The position numbers and the translations under genes were made by a program. From Lysobacter sp. K5869 (GTDB lineage Bacteria > Pseudomonadota > Gammaproteobacteria > Xanthomonadales > Xanthomonadaceae): 64,000 nucleotides of DNA. The DNA lies in contig NZ_CP072597.1 in NCBI RefSeq assembly GCF_018847975.1, positions 2,767,001 to 2,831,000 of the forward strand, read 5' to 3'. Positions 36,874-46,076 of the stretch are shown piece after piece. The notes under the pieces are model-generated. The model was not told the origin of the DNA, did not search any database, and saw only the letters and a program-made list of their open reading frames with translations. Each line of letters starts with the position of its first letter. Position 1 is the first letter of the stretch.

Positions 36874-37035
36874 ATGACCGAGCAAACCCGCCTGATCGGC
36901 CGCATGGTCGCGATCGAGTCCGAACAGATGGAAGGCGCCGCGCAGGACGCGGCGTTCGTGGCTGCGACGACCTATCGCCGCACCAGCCCGTTCAATGAGA
37001 TCGACTCCGCCGACAACGGCGACGCGATTCCGTAA
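36874..37035 (+). CDS. Putative graspetide-type RiPP precursor peptide (53 residues)
   Basis: A 53-codon gene with a good ribosome site, starting MTEQTRLIGRM and ending at TAA. The first 30 residues look like a leader: mixed hydrophobic and acidic (AIESEQMEGAAQDAAF). The tail after residue 31 has hydroxyl residues (T32, T33, T37, S38) followed by carboxylates (E42, D44, D47, D50) in TTYRRTSPFNEIDSADNGD. That order is what ATP-grasp macrocyclases of graspetides use to form side-chain esters or amides. The gene faces an ATP-grasp and ABC exporter operon and shares a terminator with it. No precursor with this exact core is known to me; the function is inferred from context and composition. Confidence 0.6.
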   Translation: MTEQTRLIGRMVAIESEQMEGAAQDAAFVAATTYRRTSPFNEIDSADNGDAIP

Positions 37036-37061
37036 TCCGGGACTCCCGGACTACGCAGGGG

Positions 37062-37101
37062 AAAACGGGCCGGGAGGCATCGCCTCCCGGCCCGTTCTTT
37101 T
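37062..37101. terminator. Bidirectional terminator between the peptide gene and the ATP-grasp gene
   Basis: A perfect 15 bp stem (37064-37078 with 37082-37096) and 3-base loop, flanked by aaaa on the left and tttt on the right, so it serves convergent transcripts. It is 28 bp after the peptide stop and 131 bp beyond the ATP-grasp stop. Another short tccggga hairpin lies at 37036-37050. Confidence 0.88.
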
Positions 37102-37231
37102 GTGGGGCGCGCGATGGCCGGCGAGCCCGGGTTCCGACATCGCAACAGACGAGCCGGCGTTCCCCGCGTCGGCTTTCCTCAAGCCGGCTCGCGTCGCATC
37201 GGCGCCATCCGCGCCGATGCGACGACGCCGC

Positions 37232-38353
37232 TCATTCGTGCATCTGAAACACCTGCGGCAACGGCACATGCCGCCCCGCGGGCGGCTCGGCCTCGCCGCG
37301 CTCGCCGCGCGACTCCCAGTAATCGCGATAGCGGTACACCGGTTCGCGCCAGTCGTAGACGAAGGCCGGATCGCGGCTGCGGATGAATTCGACCACGCAG
37401 TCCATCAACTGCAGACCCGGGTTGATCGCCTCCAGCCACATGAACTGGCCCATCTCGTTGACTTCGAGAAACACGTAGCGGCCGTCGCGGGTGACCACGA
37501 TGTCGATGCAGCCGAACACCAAGCCCATCCGCGCCATCGTCTGCAAGCAGCGCGTTTCGACCTCCTCCGGCAGCGTGTAGCGCTCGCAGCCCATGCGCTC
37601 GTCGAAGTCGTTGGCGCGCCAGTCGGTGAGGTACTCGCCGTCGCGCTGCGAGTGCAGGCGCGCGGCGATCACGGTGCGGCCCATCACCGTCACCCGCAGT
37701 TCGTAGGCCTTGTCCAGCAGCGGCTGGTAGATGCCGGGCGCGTTCGACAGCGCCGCATCTTCGCGCAGCAGCTCGTCGGTCAGCGGCGTGGTGAAGGTGC
37801 CCCAGACCTTGTCCTCGCCGATCCACGCCGCGGCGGTGATCGGCTTGTAGATCGCGCGGCCGCCGTGTTCGCGATAGAACGCGCGGATCGCCGCGGGGTC
37901 GTTGGAGATCAGCGTCGGCGGCGTGTCCAGGCCCACGGCGGCGGCGTGGTGCAGCTGCACCGCCTTGCGGTCGGCCAGCGCCTTGGCCTGCACCGGATTG
38001 ATCCAGAAGCGCTCGCGCTGCGCGTCGAGCAAGTTGATGGCCGCGCGCACGAACTCGGTGGATTCCAGCTGAGAGAAGCGCACGTCGGCCGGATGCAGCT
38101 GTTCCGACGGCGCGGGCTGATACCAGCGGCGCAGCCACACCGTGTCGATGTCGGCGGTGTCGACGTCGTGATCGTGGCGGAAGCAGTGCAGCGACACCGA
38201 TGCCGCGCCGCCGCCGGTGCGCAGGCTGACGCCGTGCTTTTGCGGATAGTCGTGGGTGTACCAGACATGCACGCGCTCGCCTTCGTTCTCCAGCGCCCAG
38301 GCCGCCGAACGGGCGTGGATGTCCCAAGGGTCGGAGACAATCAAAATCGTCAT
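37232..38353 (-). CDS. MvdD/RimK-type ATP-grasp ligase, putative graspetide macrocyclase
   Basis: A 373-residue ATP-grasp protein. Residues 1-115 form an N-terminal pre-ATP-grasp region like that of microviridin ligases (MTILIVSDPWDIHARS, later VWLRRW). Then INPVQAKALADRKAVQLHHAA, the nucleotide-binding Lys170 in AIYKPITAAAW, Arg220 region, and the metal-binding end of the fold: D284 (GCIDIVV) and E297/N299 in FLEVNEMGQFMWLE. The last motif closely resembles graspetide ligases (EVN-x-x-GQ-x-x-W-x-E). It would phosphorylate Glu/Asp side chains and join them to Thr/Ser or Lys. Start follows gaagga, 11 bp after the ABC gene. A RimK-like amino-acid ligase acting on another protein remains possible. 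Confidence 0.75.
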   Translation of the reverse strand: MTILIVSDPWDIHARSAAWALENEGERVHVWYTHDYPQKHGVSLRTGGGAASVSLHCFRHDHDVDTADIDTVWLRRWYQPAPSEQLHPADVRFSQLESTEFVRAAINLLDAQRERFWINPVQAKALADRKAVQLHHAAAVGLDTPPTLISNDPAAIRAFYREHGGRAIYKPITAAAWIGEDKVWGTFTTPLTDELLREDAALSNAPGIYQPLLDKAYELRVTVMGRTVIAARLHSQRDGEYLTDWRANDFDERMGCERYTLPEEVETRCLQTMARMGLVFGCIDIVVTRDGRYVFLEVNEMGQFMWLEAINPGLQLMDCVVEFIRSRDPAFVYDWREPVYRYRDYWESRGERGEAEPPAGRHVPLPQVFQMHE

Positions 38354-38364
38354 GCGCGTGTCCT

Positions 38365-40230
38365 TCAGTCGGTAAGGGCGGTGGCGGAGGTGGATTCGGG
38401 CGCGCCGGCGTCGGCGCCGTCGGCTTCGCGCGCGGCGCGCCCGGGCGAGACCTGCGCGCGGCGCTGCTGCATCGCCCACAGCGCGGCGTAGCGGCCGCCG
38501 GCGGCGAGCAGTTCGGCGTGGCTGCCGCGCTCGGCGATGCGGCCGGCTTCCAGCACCACGATCAGATCGGCGTCGACCACGGTCGAGAGGCGGTGGGCGA
38601 TCACCAGCGCGGTGCGGCCCTGCGCGGCCTGTTCGAGTTCGCGCTGGATCTCGTTCTCGGTGTGCGCGTCCAGGGCCGAGGTGGCCTCGTCGAAGATCAG
38701 GATCGCCGGCCGCTTGAGCAGGGTGCGGGCGATGGCGATGCGCTGTTTTTCGCCGCCGGACAGCTTGAGCCCGCGTTCGCCCACGCCGGTGTCGTAGCCC
38801 TGCGGCAGCGCCTGGATGAAGTCGTGGATGCGCGCGGCGCGCGCGGCTTCGATCACGTCCTCGCGGCTGGCGTCGGGGCGGCCGTAGGCGATGTTGTAGT
38901 ACAGCGATTCGTTGAACAGCACGGTGTCCTGCGGCACCACGCCGATGCGCCGGCGCAGCGAATCGGCGGTCACCTCGCGCAGGTCCTGGCCGTCGATCAG
39001 CACGCGCCCGCCGTCGGGGTCGTAGTGGCGGTACAGCAGCCGCGCCAAGGTCGATTTGCCCGCGCCGGTGCTGCCGACCACGGCCACGGTGCGGCCGCTG
39101 GGGATGGTCAGGTCGATGCCGGACAGAATCTCGCGCTCGCCGTAACGAAAGCGCACGTTCTCGAACCGCACCTCGCCCGCGCCCACGCGCAGCGCCGGCG
39201 CATCGGGTTGGTCGCGCACGTCCACCGGTTCGTCGAGCAGCGCGAACATGCGCTCCAGGTTGGCCAGCATCTGCTTGCCTTCGCGGTAGACCACGCCCAG
39301 GTAGCTCAGCGGCGCGGCCATCTGCAGCAGGTAGGCGTTGACCAGGACCAGATCGCCCAGGCTCATGCGCCCGTCGACCACGCCCGCGGTGGCTCGCCAC
39401 AGCAGCGCGGTCAGGCCCACGGCGATGATCGCGGACTGGCCGATGCCCATCAGCGAAGCGGCCTTGAGGCTGCGCACCGCGGTGTCTTCCAGTTCGCGCA
39501 GGCGGTGGTCGAAGCGCTGGGTTTCGAACGCCTCGTTGTTGAAGTACTTGACCGTCTCGTAGTTCAGCAGCGAATCGACCGCGCCGGCGCTGGTCTCGGT
39601 GTTGGCCTCGTTCATTTGCCGGTACCAGCGCAGCCGCCACTCGGTCATGCGGTAGGTGAAAGCCAGGTACACGGCGAGCGTGACCAGGGTGATCGCGGCG
39701 AACGAGAGGTCGTAGCCGACGATCAGGACCGCGGCGATCAGGCCCAGCTCGACCAGGGTCGGCACCACCATGTACAGCACGGTGTCGAGCAGTTCGGAGA
39801 TCGAGCCCATGCCGCGTTCCAGGTCGCGGCCGACCGCGCCGGTGCGGCGGTCGAGGTGGAAGCGCAGGCTCAGCGCGTGCAGATGCTGGAACACTCGCAA
39901 CCCGACCTCGCGCGAGCTGCGCGCCAGCACCCGCGCGAACACGATGGTGCGCAGCTCCTGCAGCAGCGAGGACGCCAGCCGCAGCGCGCCGTAGGCCATC
40001 AGCAGCGCGGCCGGCACGGTCAGCGCGGTCGGCTTCATTTCCAGCGCGTCGATCAGCTGCTTGAGCACCAGCGGGATCGCGACCATGGCCAGCTTGGTGC
40101 CCAGCACCAGCGCCAGACCGAGCAGCAGGCGGCCGCGGTAATGCCACACCGTCGGCAGCAGGCGGCGCAGGACGGCGAGGGCGGAACCGCTGGCGGTCGG
40201 GGCGGCGGGGGAGGGGGCGGACTCGTTCAT
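38365..40230 (-). CDS. ABC exporter (fused membrane and ATPase domains, Atm1/HMT1-like)
   Basis: A 621-residue half-transporter that would work as a dimer. About six membrane helices occupy residues 25-320, then the ATPase domain: Walker A GSTGAGKST, Q-loop VPQDTVLFNES, signature LKLSGGEKQRIA, Walker B AILIFDEATSALD, and switch His in VIAHRLS. The NYETVKYFNNE stretch in the membrane part is typical of the Atm1/HMT1 subgroup. There is no C39 leader peptidase domain. The ATP-grasp gene follows after 11 bp, so the two are one operon, which suggests export of the ligase product, although an older housekeeping role in cofactor or peptide export cannot be excluded. Confidence 0.85.
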   Translation of the reverse strand: MNESAPSPAAPTASGSALAVLRRLLPTVWHYRGRLLLGLALVLGTKLAMVAIPLVLKQLIDALEMKPTALTVPAALLMAYGALRLASSLLQELRTIVFARVLARSSREVGLRVFQHLHALSLRFHLDRRTGAVGRDLERGMGSISELLDTVLYMVVPTLVELGLIAAVLIVGYDLSFAAITLVTLAVYLAFTYRMTEWRLRWYRQMNEANTETSAGAVDSLLNYETVKYFNNEAFETQRFDHRLRELEDTAVRSLKAASLMGIGQSAIIAVGLTALLWRATAGVVDGRMSLGDLVLVNAYLLQMAAPLSYLGVVYREGKQMLANLERMFALLDEPVDVRDQPDAPALRVGAGEVRFENVRFRYGEREILSGIDLTIPSGRTVAVVGSTGAGKSTLARLLYRHYDPDGGRVLIDGQDLREVTADSLRRRIGVVPQDTVLFNESLYYNIAYGRPDASREDVIEAARAARIHDFIQALPQGYDTGVGERGLKLSGGEKQRIAIARTLLKRPAILIFDEATSALDAHTENEIQRELEQAAQGRTALVIAHRLSTVVDADLIVVLEAGRIAERGSHAELLAAGGRYAALWAMQQRRAQVSPGRAAREADGADAGAPESTSATALTD

Positions 40231-40610
40231 CGACCTGCGCGGTACGGGGGCGGGGCGAGGGCGGGGCGGCGGACCGTGCATGCATCGCCGGCCTTGCGAG
40301 CCGCGGCGAGCAGACTGGCCGCGGGAGCGATCTCGGTGGCGCCGCCCGCGCGACGCGAGCGGCCCGGCGCGTGGCGAGGCTCGCCGCAGCCCGAGGCGCC
40401 GAGATCCGCGCGACCTTCGGCCCGACGGCCCTTGCGGTCGCCGCCGTCCATCCGCGCCGACCACAGCGCCCGGCAGCCGCGCGGCGCGCGGCCGGCTTCC
40501 CTGATTCCCATCACGTCCCCACGCAGATGGCGTCCTTGAAGCAGCCACAGTACCGCAGGCGAGCGCAATTCCCGTGTGCGCCCCGTCGCGGTCCGGCGGG
40601 CGACGAACGG
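40231..40610. other. Intergenic region with no recognised gene
   Basis: This GC-rich stretch lies between the divergent ABC exporter and thrS. Open frames here look like shadows. It must contain the promoter of the ABC/ATP-grasp operon on the minus strand, which I could not locate. Confidence 0.45.
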
Positions 40611-40640
40611 TTGACTTGGCCCCGCCGCGTCCCCAACTAT
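40611..40640 (+). promoter_or_regulatory. Probable thrS promoter
   Basis: ttgact, an 18 bp spacer and aactat. It would start a transcript near 40647 with a leader of about 285 bases before thrS. Confidence 0.5.
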
Positions 40641-40721
40641 TAGCGACTGCGACGCGGCATCCGGCCGCATCCCCCAGAGTCTTTAGGTGGCCCGCGCCAA
40701 CCCGCCGGCCGAGCGTGCGAC

Positions 40722-40748
40722 ATGGACACTACCCGCGCCCATCGCTGA
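40722..40748 (+). CDS. Possible leader peptide of a thrS attenuator
   Basis: A tiny open frame, MDTTRAHR, with two adjacent Thr codons, ending 25 bp before a terminator hairpin. Leader peptides rich in the cognate amino acid are the hallmark of ribosome-mediated attenuation. With only two Thr codons and no strong ribosome site the case is weak on its own; it rests mainly on the terminator that follows. Confidence 0.3.
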   Translation: MDTTRAHR

Positions 40749-40772
40749 CCCCCGCCCAGGCCCCGCTCACGC

Positions 40773-40797
40773 AGGCGCCCCCGCGGCGCTTTTTTCT
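40773..40797 (+). terminator. Intrinsic terminator in the thrS leader (putative attenuator)
   Basis: ggcgcc-type arms (gcgcc at 40775-40779 with ggcgc at 40785-40789, extended by A-T and G-T pairs) with a 5-base loop and a run of six T. No plus-strand gene ends before it: the nearest is the 53-codon peptide gene 3.7 kb away. It is therefore best explained as premature termination of a thrS transcript. Confidence 0.65.
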
Positions 40798-40832
40798 TGT
40801 CCGACGCGTTCCGCGGACTCCCGATTTCCCCC

Positions 40833-40862
40833 TGTAGGAGCGGCGCAAGCCGCGACCGCGCC
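40833..40862 (+). repeat. Single REP-like unit in the thrS leader
   Basis: tgtaggagcggcgcaagccg followed by cgaccgcg, the same short palindromic unit as in the giant inverted repeat and at 57 kb, located between the terminator and the thrS start. Confidence 0.85.
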
Positions 40863-40932
40863 GCCGCCCGCCGCGCCGCAACCGCGGCCGACCGCGCAGC
40901 CACCGACCTCACGCTCTGCGAACCACGAAGCC

Positions 40933-42831
40933 ATGATCGCCATTACCCTCCCCGACGGCAGCCGCCGCGAATTCGACCACCCCGTTTCCGTCATGGACGT
41001 CGCCGCCTCGATCGGCGCCGGCCTGGCCAAGGCCACCGTCGCCGGCGAAGTCGACGGCAAGCTGGTCGACGCCAGCGACCGCATCGACCACGACGCCACG
41101 CTGCGCATCATCACGCCCAAGGATCCCGAAGGCGTCGAAATCATCCGCCACTCCTGCGCCCATCTGGTCGGCCACGCGGTCAAGCAGTTGTACCCGACCG
41201 CCAAGATGGTGATCGGCCCGGTCATCGAGGAAGGCTTCTACTACGACATCTGGTACGAGCGCCCGTTCACCCCGGACGACATGGCCGCGATCGAAGCGCG
41301 CATGATCGAGCTGATCGACAAGGACTACGACGTGATCAAGAAGGTCACGCCGCGCGAGGAAGTGGTCGCCGTGTTCCAGTCGCGCGGCGAGGACTACAAG
41401 CTGCGTCTGGTCGAGGACATGCCCGACGAGAAGGCGATGGGCCTGTACTACCACGAGGAATACGTGGACATGTGCCGCGGCCCGCACGTGCCCAACACGC
41501 GCTTCCTCAAGGCGTTCAAGCTGACCCGCATCTCCGGCGCGTACTGGCGCGGCGATTCCAAGAACGAACAGCTGCAGCGCATCTACGGCACCGCCTGGGC
41601 CGACAAGAAGCAGCTCGCCGCCTACATCCAGCGCATGGAAGAGGCCGAGAAGCGCGACCACCGCAAGATCGGCAAGCAGCAGGATCTGTTCCACCTGCAG
41701 GAAGAAGCGCCGGGCCTGGTGTTCTGGCACCCCAAGGGCTGGTCGATCTGGCAAGTGGTCGAGCAGTACATGCGCAAGGTCTATCGCGACAGCGGCTACG
41801 GCGAAGTGCGTTGCCCGCAGATCCTCGACGTGTCGCTGTGGCAGAAGTCCGGCCACTGGGACAACTACAAGGAGAACATGTTCTTCACCGAGTCGGAGAA
41901 GCGCACCTACGCGGTCAAGCCGATGAACTGCCCGGGCCACGTGCAGGTGTTCAACCAGGGCTTGCACAGCTACCGCGATCTGCCGATCCGTTACGGCGAG
42001 TTCGGTTCCTGCCATCGCAACGAACCGTCCGGCGCGCTGCACGGCATCCTGCGCGTGCGCGGCTTCACTCAGGACGACGGCCACATCTTCTGCCTGGAAG
42101 ATCAGATCGAAGCCGAAGTGACCGCGTTCCATCAGCAAGCGCTGGCGGTGTACGGCGACTTCGGTTTCGACGACATCCAGATCAAGATCGCGCTGCGCCC
42201 CGACTCGCGCCTCGGCGACGACGCGACCTGGGACAAGGCCGAAGCCGCGCTGCGCAGCGCGCTGTCGGCGTGCGGCGTGGAGTGGCAGGAATTGCCGGGC
42301 GAAGGCGCGTTCTACGGCCCGAAGATCGAGTACCACTTGAAAGACGCGATCGGCCGCACGTGGCAGCTCGGCACGATGCAGGTCGACTTCATGATGCCGG
42401 GCCGCTTGGGCGCGGAGTACGTGGACGAAAACAGCCAGCGCCGCACGCCGGTCATGCTGCACCGGGCCATCGTCGGTTCGATGGAGCGTTTCATCGGCAT
42501 TTTGATCGAGCACCACGCCGGCCAATTCCCGGCTTGGCTGGCGCCGGTCCAGGCGGCGGTGCTCAACATCACCGACGCCCAGGGCGATTATGTGGAAGAC
42601 GTCCGGAAACTCCTTGCAAATCAAGGGTTCCGGGTCGAGGCCGATTTGCGAAACGAAAAAATCGGCCGTAAGATTCGCGAGCACACGCTGCAGCGCGTGC
42701 CGTACCTGCTCGTGGCCGGCGACCGCGAGAAGGAGACCGGCACGATCGCGGTGCGCACGCGGGGTGGGGAGGACCTGGGGACGATGACCGTCGCCGAGTT
42801 CGCTTCGCGTCTTATGAGCGAGCGAGCCTGA
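40933..42831 (+). CDS. thrS: Threonyl-tRNA synthetase
   Basis: A 632-residue class II synthetase charging tRNA-Thr. From the N-terminus: TGS domain ([19 protein letters not shown]), the editing domain with [17 protein letters not shown], the catalytic core with zinc-site [11 protein letters not shown] and motif 2 [26 protein letters not shown], motif 3 [13 protein letters not shown], and the anticodon-binding domain ([20 protein letters not shown]). Start at 40933 matches the TGS domain. It heads the conserved thrS-infC-rpmI-rplT-pheS-pheT-ihfA cluster. The leader may contain an attenuator. Confidence 0.98.
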   Translation: MIAITLPDGSRREFDHPVSVMDVAASIGAGLAKATVAGEVDGKLVDASDRIDHDATLRIITPKDPEGVEIIRHSCAHLVGHAVKQLYPTAKMVIGPVIEEGFYYDIWYERPFTPDDMAAIEARMIELIDKDYDVIKKVTPREEVVAVFQSRGEDYKLRLVEDMPDEKAMGLYYHEEYVDMCRGPHVPNTRFLKAFKLTRISGAYWRGDSKNEQLQRIYGTAWADKKQLAAYIQRMEEAEKRDHRKIGKQQDLFHLQEEAPGLVFWHPKGWSIWQVVEQYMRKVYRDSGYGEVRCPQILDVSLWQKSGHWDNYKENMFFTESEKRTYAVKPMNCPGHVQVFNQGLHSYRDLPIRYGEFGSCHRNEPSGALHGILRVRGFTQDDGHIFCLEDQIEAEVTAFHQQALAVYGDFGFDDIQIKIALRPDSRLGDDATWDKAEAALRSALSACGVEWQELPGEGAFYGPKIEYHLKDAIGRTWQLGTMQVDFMMPGRLGAEYVDENSQRRTPVMLHRAIVGSMERFIGILIEHHAGQFPAWLAPVQAAVLNITDAQGDYVEDVRKLLANQGFRVEADLRNEKIGRKIREHTLQRVPYLLVAGDREKETGTIAVRTRGGEDLGTMTVAEFASRLMSERA

Positions 42832-42868
42832 CCCGGCCGGCCGCCACCCGCGCGCAGCGCTACGACCT

Positions 42869-42891
42869 CCGTCCCGGCCAAGCCGGGACGG
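42869..42891 (+). terminator. Hairpin between thrS and infC
   Basis: ccgtcccggc pairs perfectly with gccgggacgg around caa. There is no T-run, so it may be a pause, processing or attenuation element rather than a terminator. Confidence 0.5.
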
Positions 42892-42933
42892 CCCTAGACG
42901 CGTAACATCGCGTTTTCATTGGAGATTGCAACA

Positions 42934-43458
42934 ATCAGTACCCCTGAGAAGCCGAATCGAAAGAACCAGGAAATCCGCGTCCCGCGCGTGCGCGTGATCG
43001 GCAGCGACGGCGAGATGATCGGCGTGCTCACGCGCGACGAAGCCCTGCGCATGGCCGAAGAGGAAGACCTGGATCTGGTCGAAATCCAGCCCAACGCCGA
43101 TCCGCCGGTCTGCAAGATCATGGATTTCGGCAAGTTCCGCTTCGAGATGCAGAAGAAGGCCAACGAGGCCAAGAAGAAGCAGAAGCAGGTCGAGATCAAG
43201 GAACTCAAGTTCCGTCCGGTCACCGACGAGGGCGACTACCAGATCAAGCTGCGCAACATGCGCCGTTTCCTGGAAGAGGGCGACAAGGTCAAGGTCAACA
43301 TCCGCTTCCGCGGCCGCGAAATGAGCCATCAGGAGCTCGGTCGCGAAATGGCGGCGCGGATCGAGGCCGACCTGGGCGAGGACATCGTGGTCGAGTCGCG
43401 TCCGCGCCTGGAAGGGCGGCAGATGGTCATGATGATCGCGCCGAAGAAGAAGACCTGA
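42934..43458 (+). CDS. infC: Translation initiation factor IF-3, with ATC start codon
   Basis: A 174-residue IF-3 with both domains: N-terminal [20 protein letters not shown] and C-terminal [20 protein letters not shown] to the basic end MMIAPKKKT. No ATG is available near the start. The only well-placed candidate is ATC at 42934, 9 bases after ggag at 42921-42924, giving (f)[12 protein letters not shown]. Non-canonical ATT/ATC/ATA starts are a conserved feature of infC and let IF-3 repress its own translation by rejecting such codons. A TTG at 42919 overlaps the ribosome site and is unlikely. It binds 30S and blocks subunit joining and wrong starts. Confidence 0.93.
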   Translation: MSTPEKPNRKNQEIRVPRVRVIGSDGEMIGVLTRDEALRMAEEEDLDLVEIQPNADPPVCKIMDFGKFRFEMQKKANEAKKKQKQVEIKELKFRPVTDEGDYQIKLRNMRRFLEEGDKVKVNIRFRGREMSHQELGREMAARIEADLGEDIVVESRPRLEGRQMVMMIAPKKKT

Positions 43459-43464
43459 ACCGGC

Positions 43465-43488
43465 CGCTTCCCCGTCCGCGGGGAAGCG
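43465..43488 (+). terminator. Hairpin after infC
   Basis: cgcttccccg pairs with cggggaagcg around tccg, 7 bp after the infC stop, without a T-run. It may attenuate or process the message before the rpmI leader. Confidence 0.5.
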
Positions 43489-43546
43489 CGCAGGTGCGGT
43501 CCGGGGTGGGACTGAGTTCCCAATCCCCTGATTTGCCTGAAAATAT

Positions 43547-43577
43547 TTGCAAGCCCGGCGCCCAGCCCGCATACTAT
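43547..43577 (+). promoter_or_regulatory. Possible promoter for rpmI-rplT within the 291 bp infC-rpmI gap
   Basis: ttgcaa, a 19 bp spacer and tactat in an AT-rich patch. It would give a leader of about 165 bases before rpmI, long enough to carry an L20-binding structure as in E. coli, though none was demonstrated by eye. Confidence 0.45.
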
Positions 43578-43749
43578 GCGGCCCGGTTCACCGGGTTTGT
43601 TGTATGCAGATGCACGGACCTGTCGTAGATTCTTTGTAAATCAGCGACTTACAAGCCGGCAAGGGCAGGACGGAAAGAGTGGCAGCACGCAAGCCGTGCC
43701 CCGCCACCGCCCAGGCCAGTGACATAAAACCATCCGAAAGGACATCGCA

Positions 43750-43947
43750 ATGCCCAAGATCAAGACCAATCGGGCGGCGGCCAAGCGCTTCCGGAAGACC
43801 GCTTCCGGCAAGTACAAGTGCGGCCACGCCAATAAGAGCCACATCCTCACCAAGAAGGCGACCAAGCGGAAGCGCAACCTGCGGCAGACGAACCATGTTC
43901 GTGCCGAGGACGCGGGCCGTCTGGACCGCATGCTTCCGTATTTGTGA
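43750..43947 (+). CDS. rpmI: 50S ribosomal protein L35
   Basis: A 65-residue basic protein, [21 protein letters not shown] to the end RLDRMLPYL, the full L35 pattern. It is followed after 12 bp by rplT, the standard pair. Confidence 0.98.
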   Translation: MPKIKTNRAAAKRFRKTASGKYKCGHANKSHILTKKATKRKRNLRQTNHVRAEDAGRLDRMLPYL

Positions 43948-43959
43948 GGAGACTGAAAA

Positions 43960-44319
43960 ATGGCACGAGTTAAGCGTGGTGTTACGGCGCGTCGCCGTCA
44001 CAAGAAAATCCTGAAGCAGGCCAAGGGCTACTACAACGCCCGCCGCAAGGTCTTCCGCGTCGCCAAGCAGGCGGTGACGAAGGCTCTGCAGTACGCCTAC
44101 ATCGGTCGTAAGCAGAAGAAGCGCAATTTCCGTTCGCTGTGGATCACCCGCATCAACGCGGCGGCCCGCATCAACGGCATGAGCTACAGCCGTTTCATCA
44201 ACGGCCTGCTGAAGGCCGGCATCACCCTCGACCGTAAGGTGCTGGCGGACATCGCCGTGCACGACGCGAAGGGTTTTGCGGCTCTGGCGGAAAAGGCGAA
44301 GAGCGCGCTCGCGGCTTGA
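43960..44319 (+). CDS. rplT: 50S ribosomal protein L20
   Basis: A 119-residue basic protein starting [19 protein letters not shown] and containing [19 protein letters not shown] and [21 protein letters not shown]20 is an early 23S rRNA-binding assembly protein and in E. coli represses its own operon. Two hairpins with terminator character follow. Confidence 0.98.
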   Translation: MARVKRGVTARRRHKKILKQAKGYYNARRKVFRVAKQAVTKALQYAYIGRKQKKRNFRSLWITRINAAARINGMSYSRFINGLLKAGITLDRKVLADIAVHDAKGFAALAEKAKSALAA

Positions 44320-44340
44320 TGCGGGTCCCTCCGCAAGAGC

Positions 44341-44413
44341 CCGCACATCCATGTGCGGACTTTTGAAGAAGAGGAACCACAACGGCATGGGGAAGGGCGC
44401 GAGTCCTTCCCCA
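44341..44413 (+). terminator. Double terminator after rplT
   Basis: The first hairpin (ccgcacat, loop cc, atgtgcgg, then acttttg; 44341-44365) is a good intrinsic terminator 21 bp after rplT. The second (tggggaagg at 44388-44396 with ccttcccca at 44405-44413, then ttgtcgttt) is weaker. Together they would separate ribosomal-protein transcripts from the pheS part of the cluster. Confidence 0.75.
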
Positions 44414-44466
44414 TTGTCGTTTCTGGGCCCCGGAAATCGGGCCGTCGAACTCTCCAGGAGGACACG

Positions 44467-45931
<1,465 letters not shown>

Positions 45932-46076
45932 GGGGCCGGGACGAAGAGCGGGGTTGGGGGTTGGGGAACTGCGGTTGCGCAGTAGTTTCGATCCCGACGC
46001 CCTCCGGCTCTTTCGTCCCCACAGTTCCCTAACCCCGCTTCTTTCTTCCCGCTTTGCTTCCCCCGGTTCCCAACCC
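45932..46076 (+). promoter_or_regulatory. Structured 145 bp pheS-pheT spacer
   Basis: The spacer holds several overlapping complementary stretches: gggacgaagagc (45938-45949) with gctctttcgtccc (46007-46019); gttggggaactg (about 45960-45971) with cagttccctaac (46022-46033); and a perfect actgcg/cgcagt hairpin at 45968-45983. The first two pairings cross, so they are alternatives or a pseudoknot. A ggggttgggggttgggg tract at 45950-45966 could form a G-quadruplex with upstream G-runs. Confidence 0.55.

Noticed and set aside
36801..36998. A 65-codon frame overlapping the small peptide gene
   Set aside because: Arg/Gly/Pro-rich out-of-frame reading with no ribosome site; the 53-codon frame has a good site and plausible composition.
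37232..38353. ATP-grasp gene as carbamoyl-phosphate, PurK or D-Ala ligase type
   Set aside because: Length, N-terminal region and the FLEVNEMGQ motif do not fit these; RimK/MvdD-type is closer.
38365..40230. The ABC exporter as a lantibiotic-type transporter
   Set aside because: It has no C39 peptidase domain and no lanthipeptide enzymes are near; the membrane domain looks Atm1/HMT1-like.
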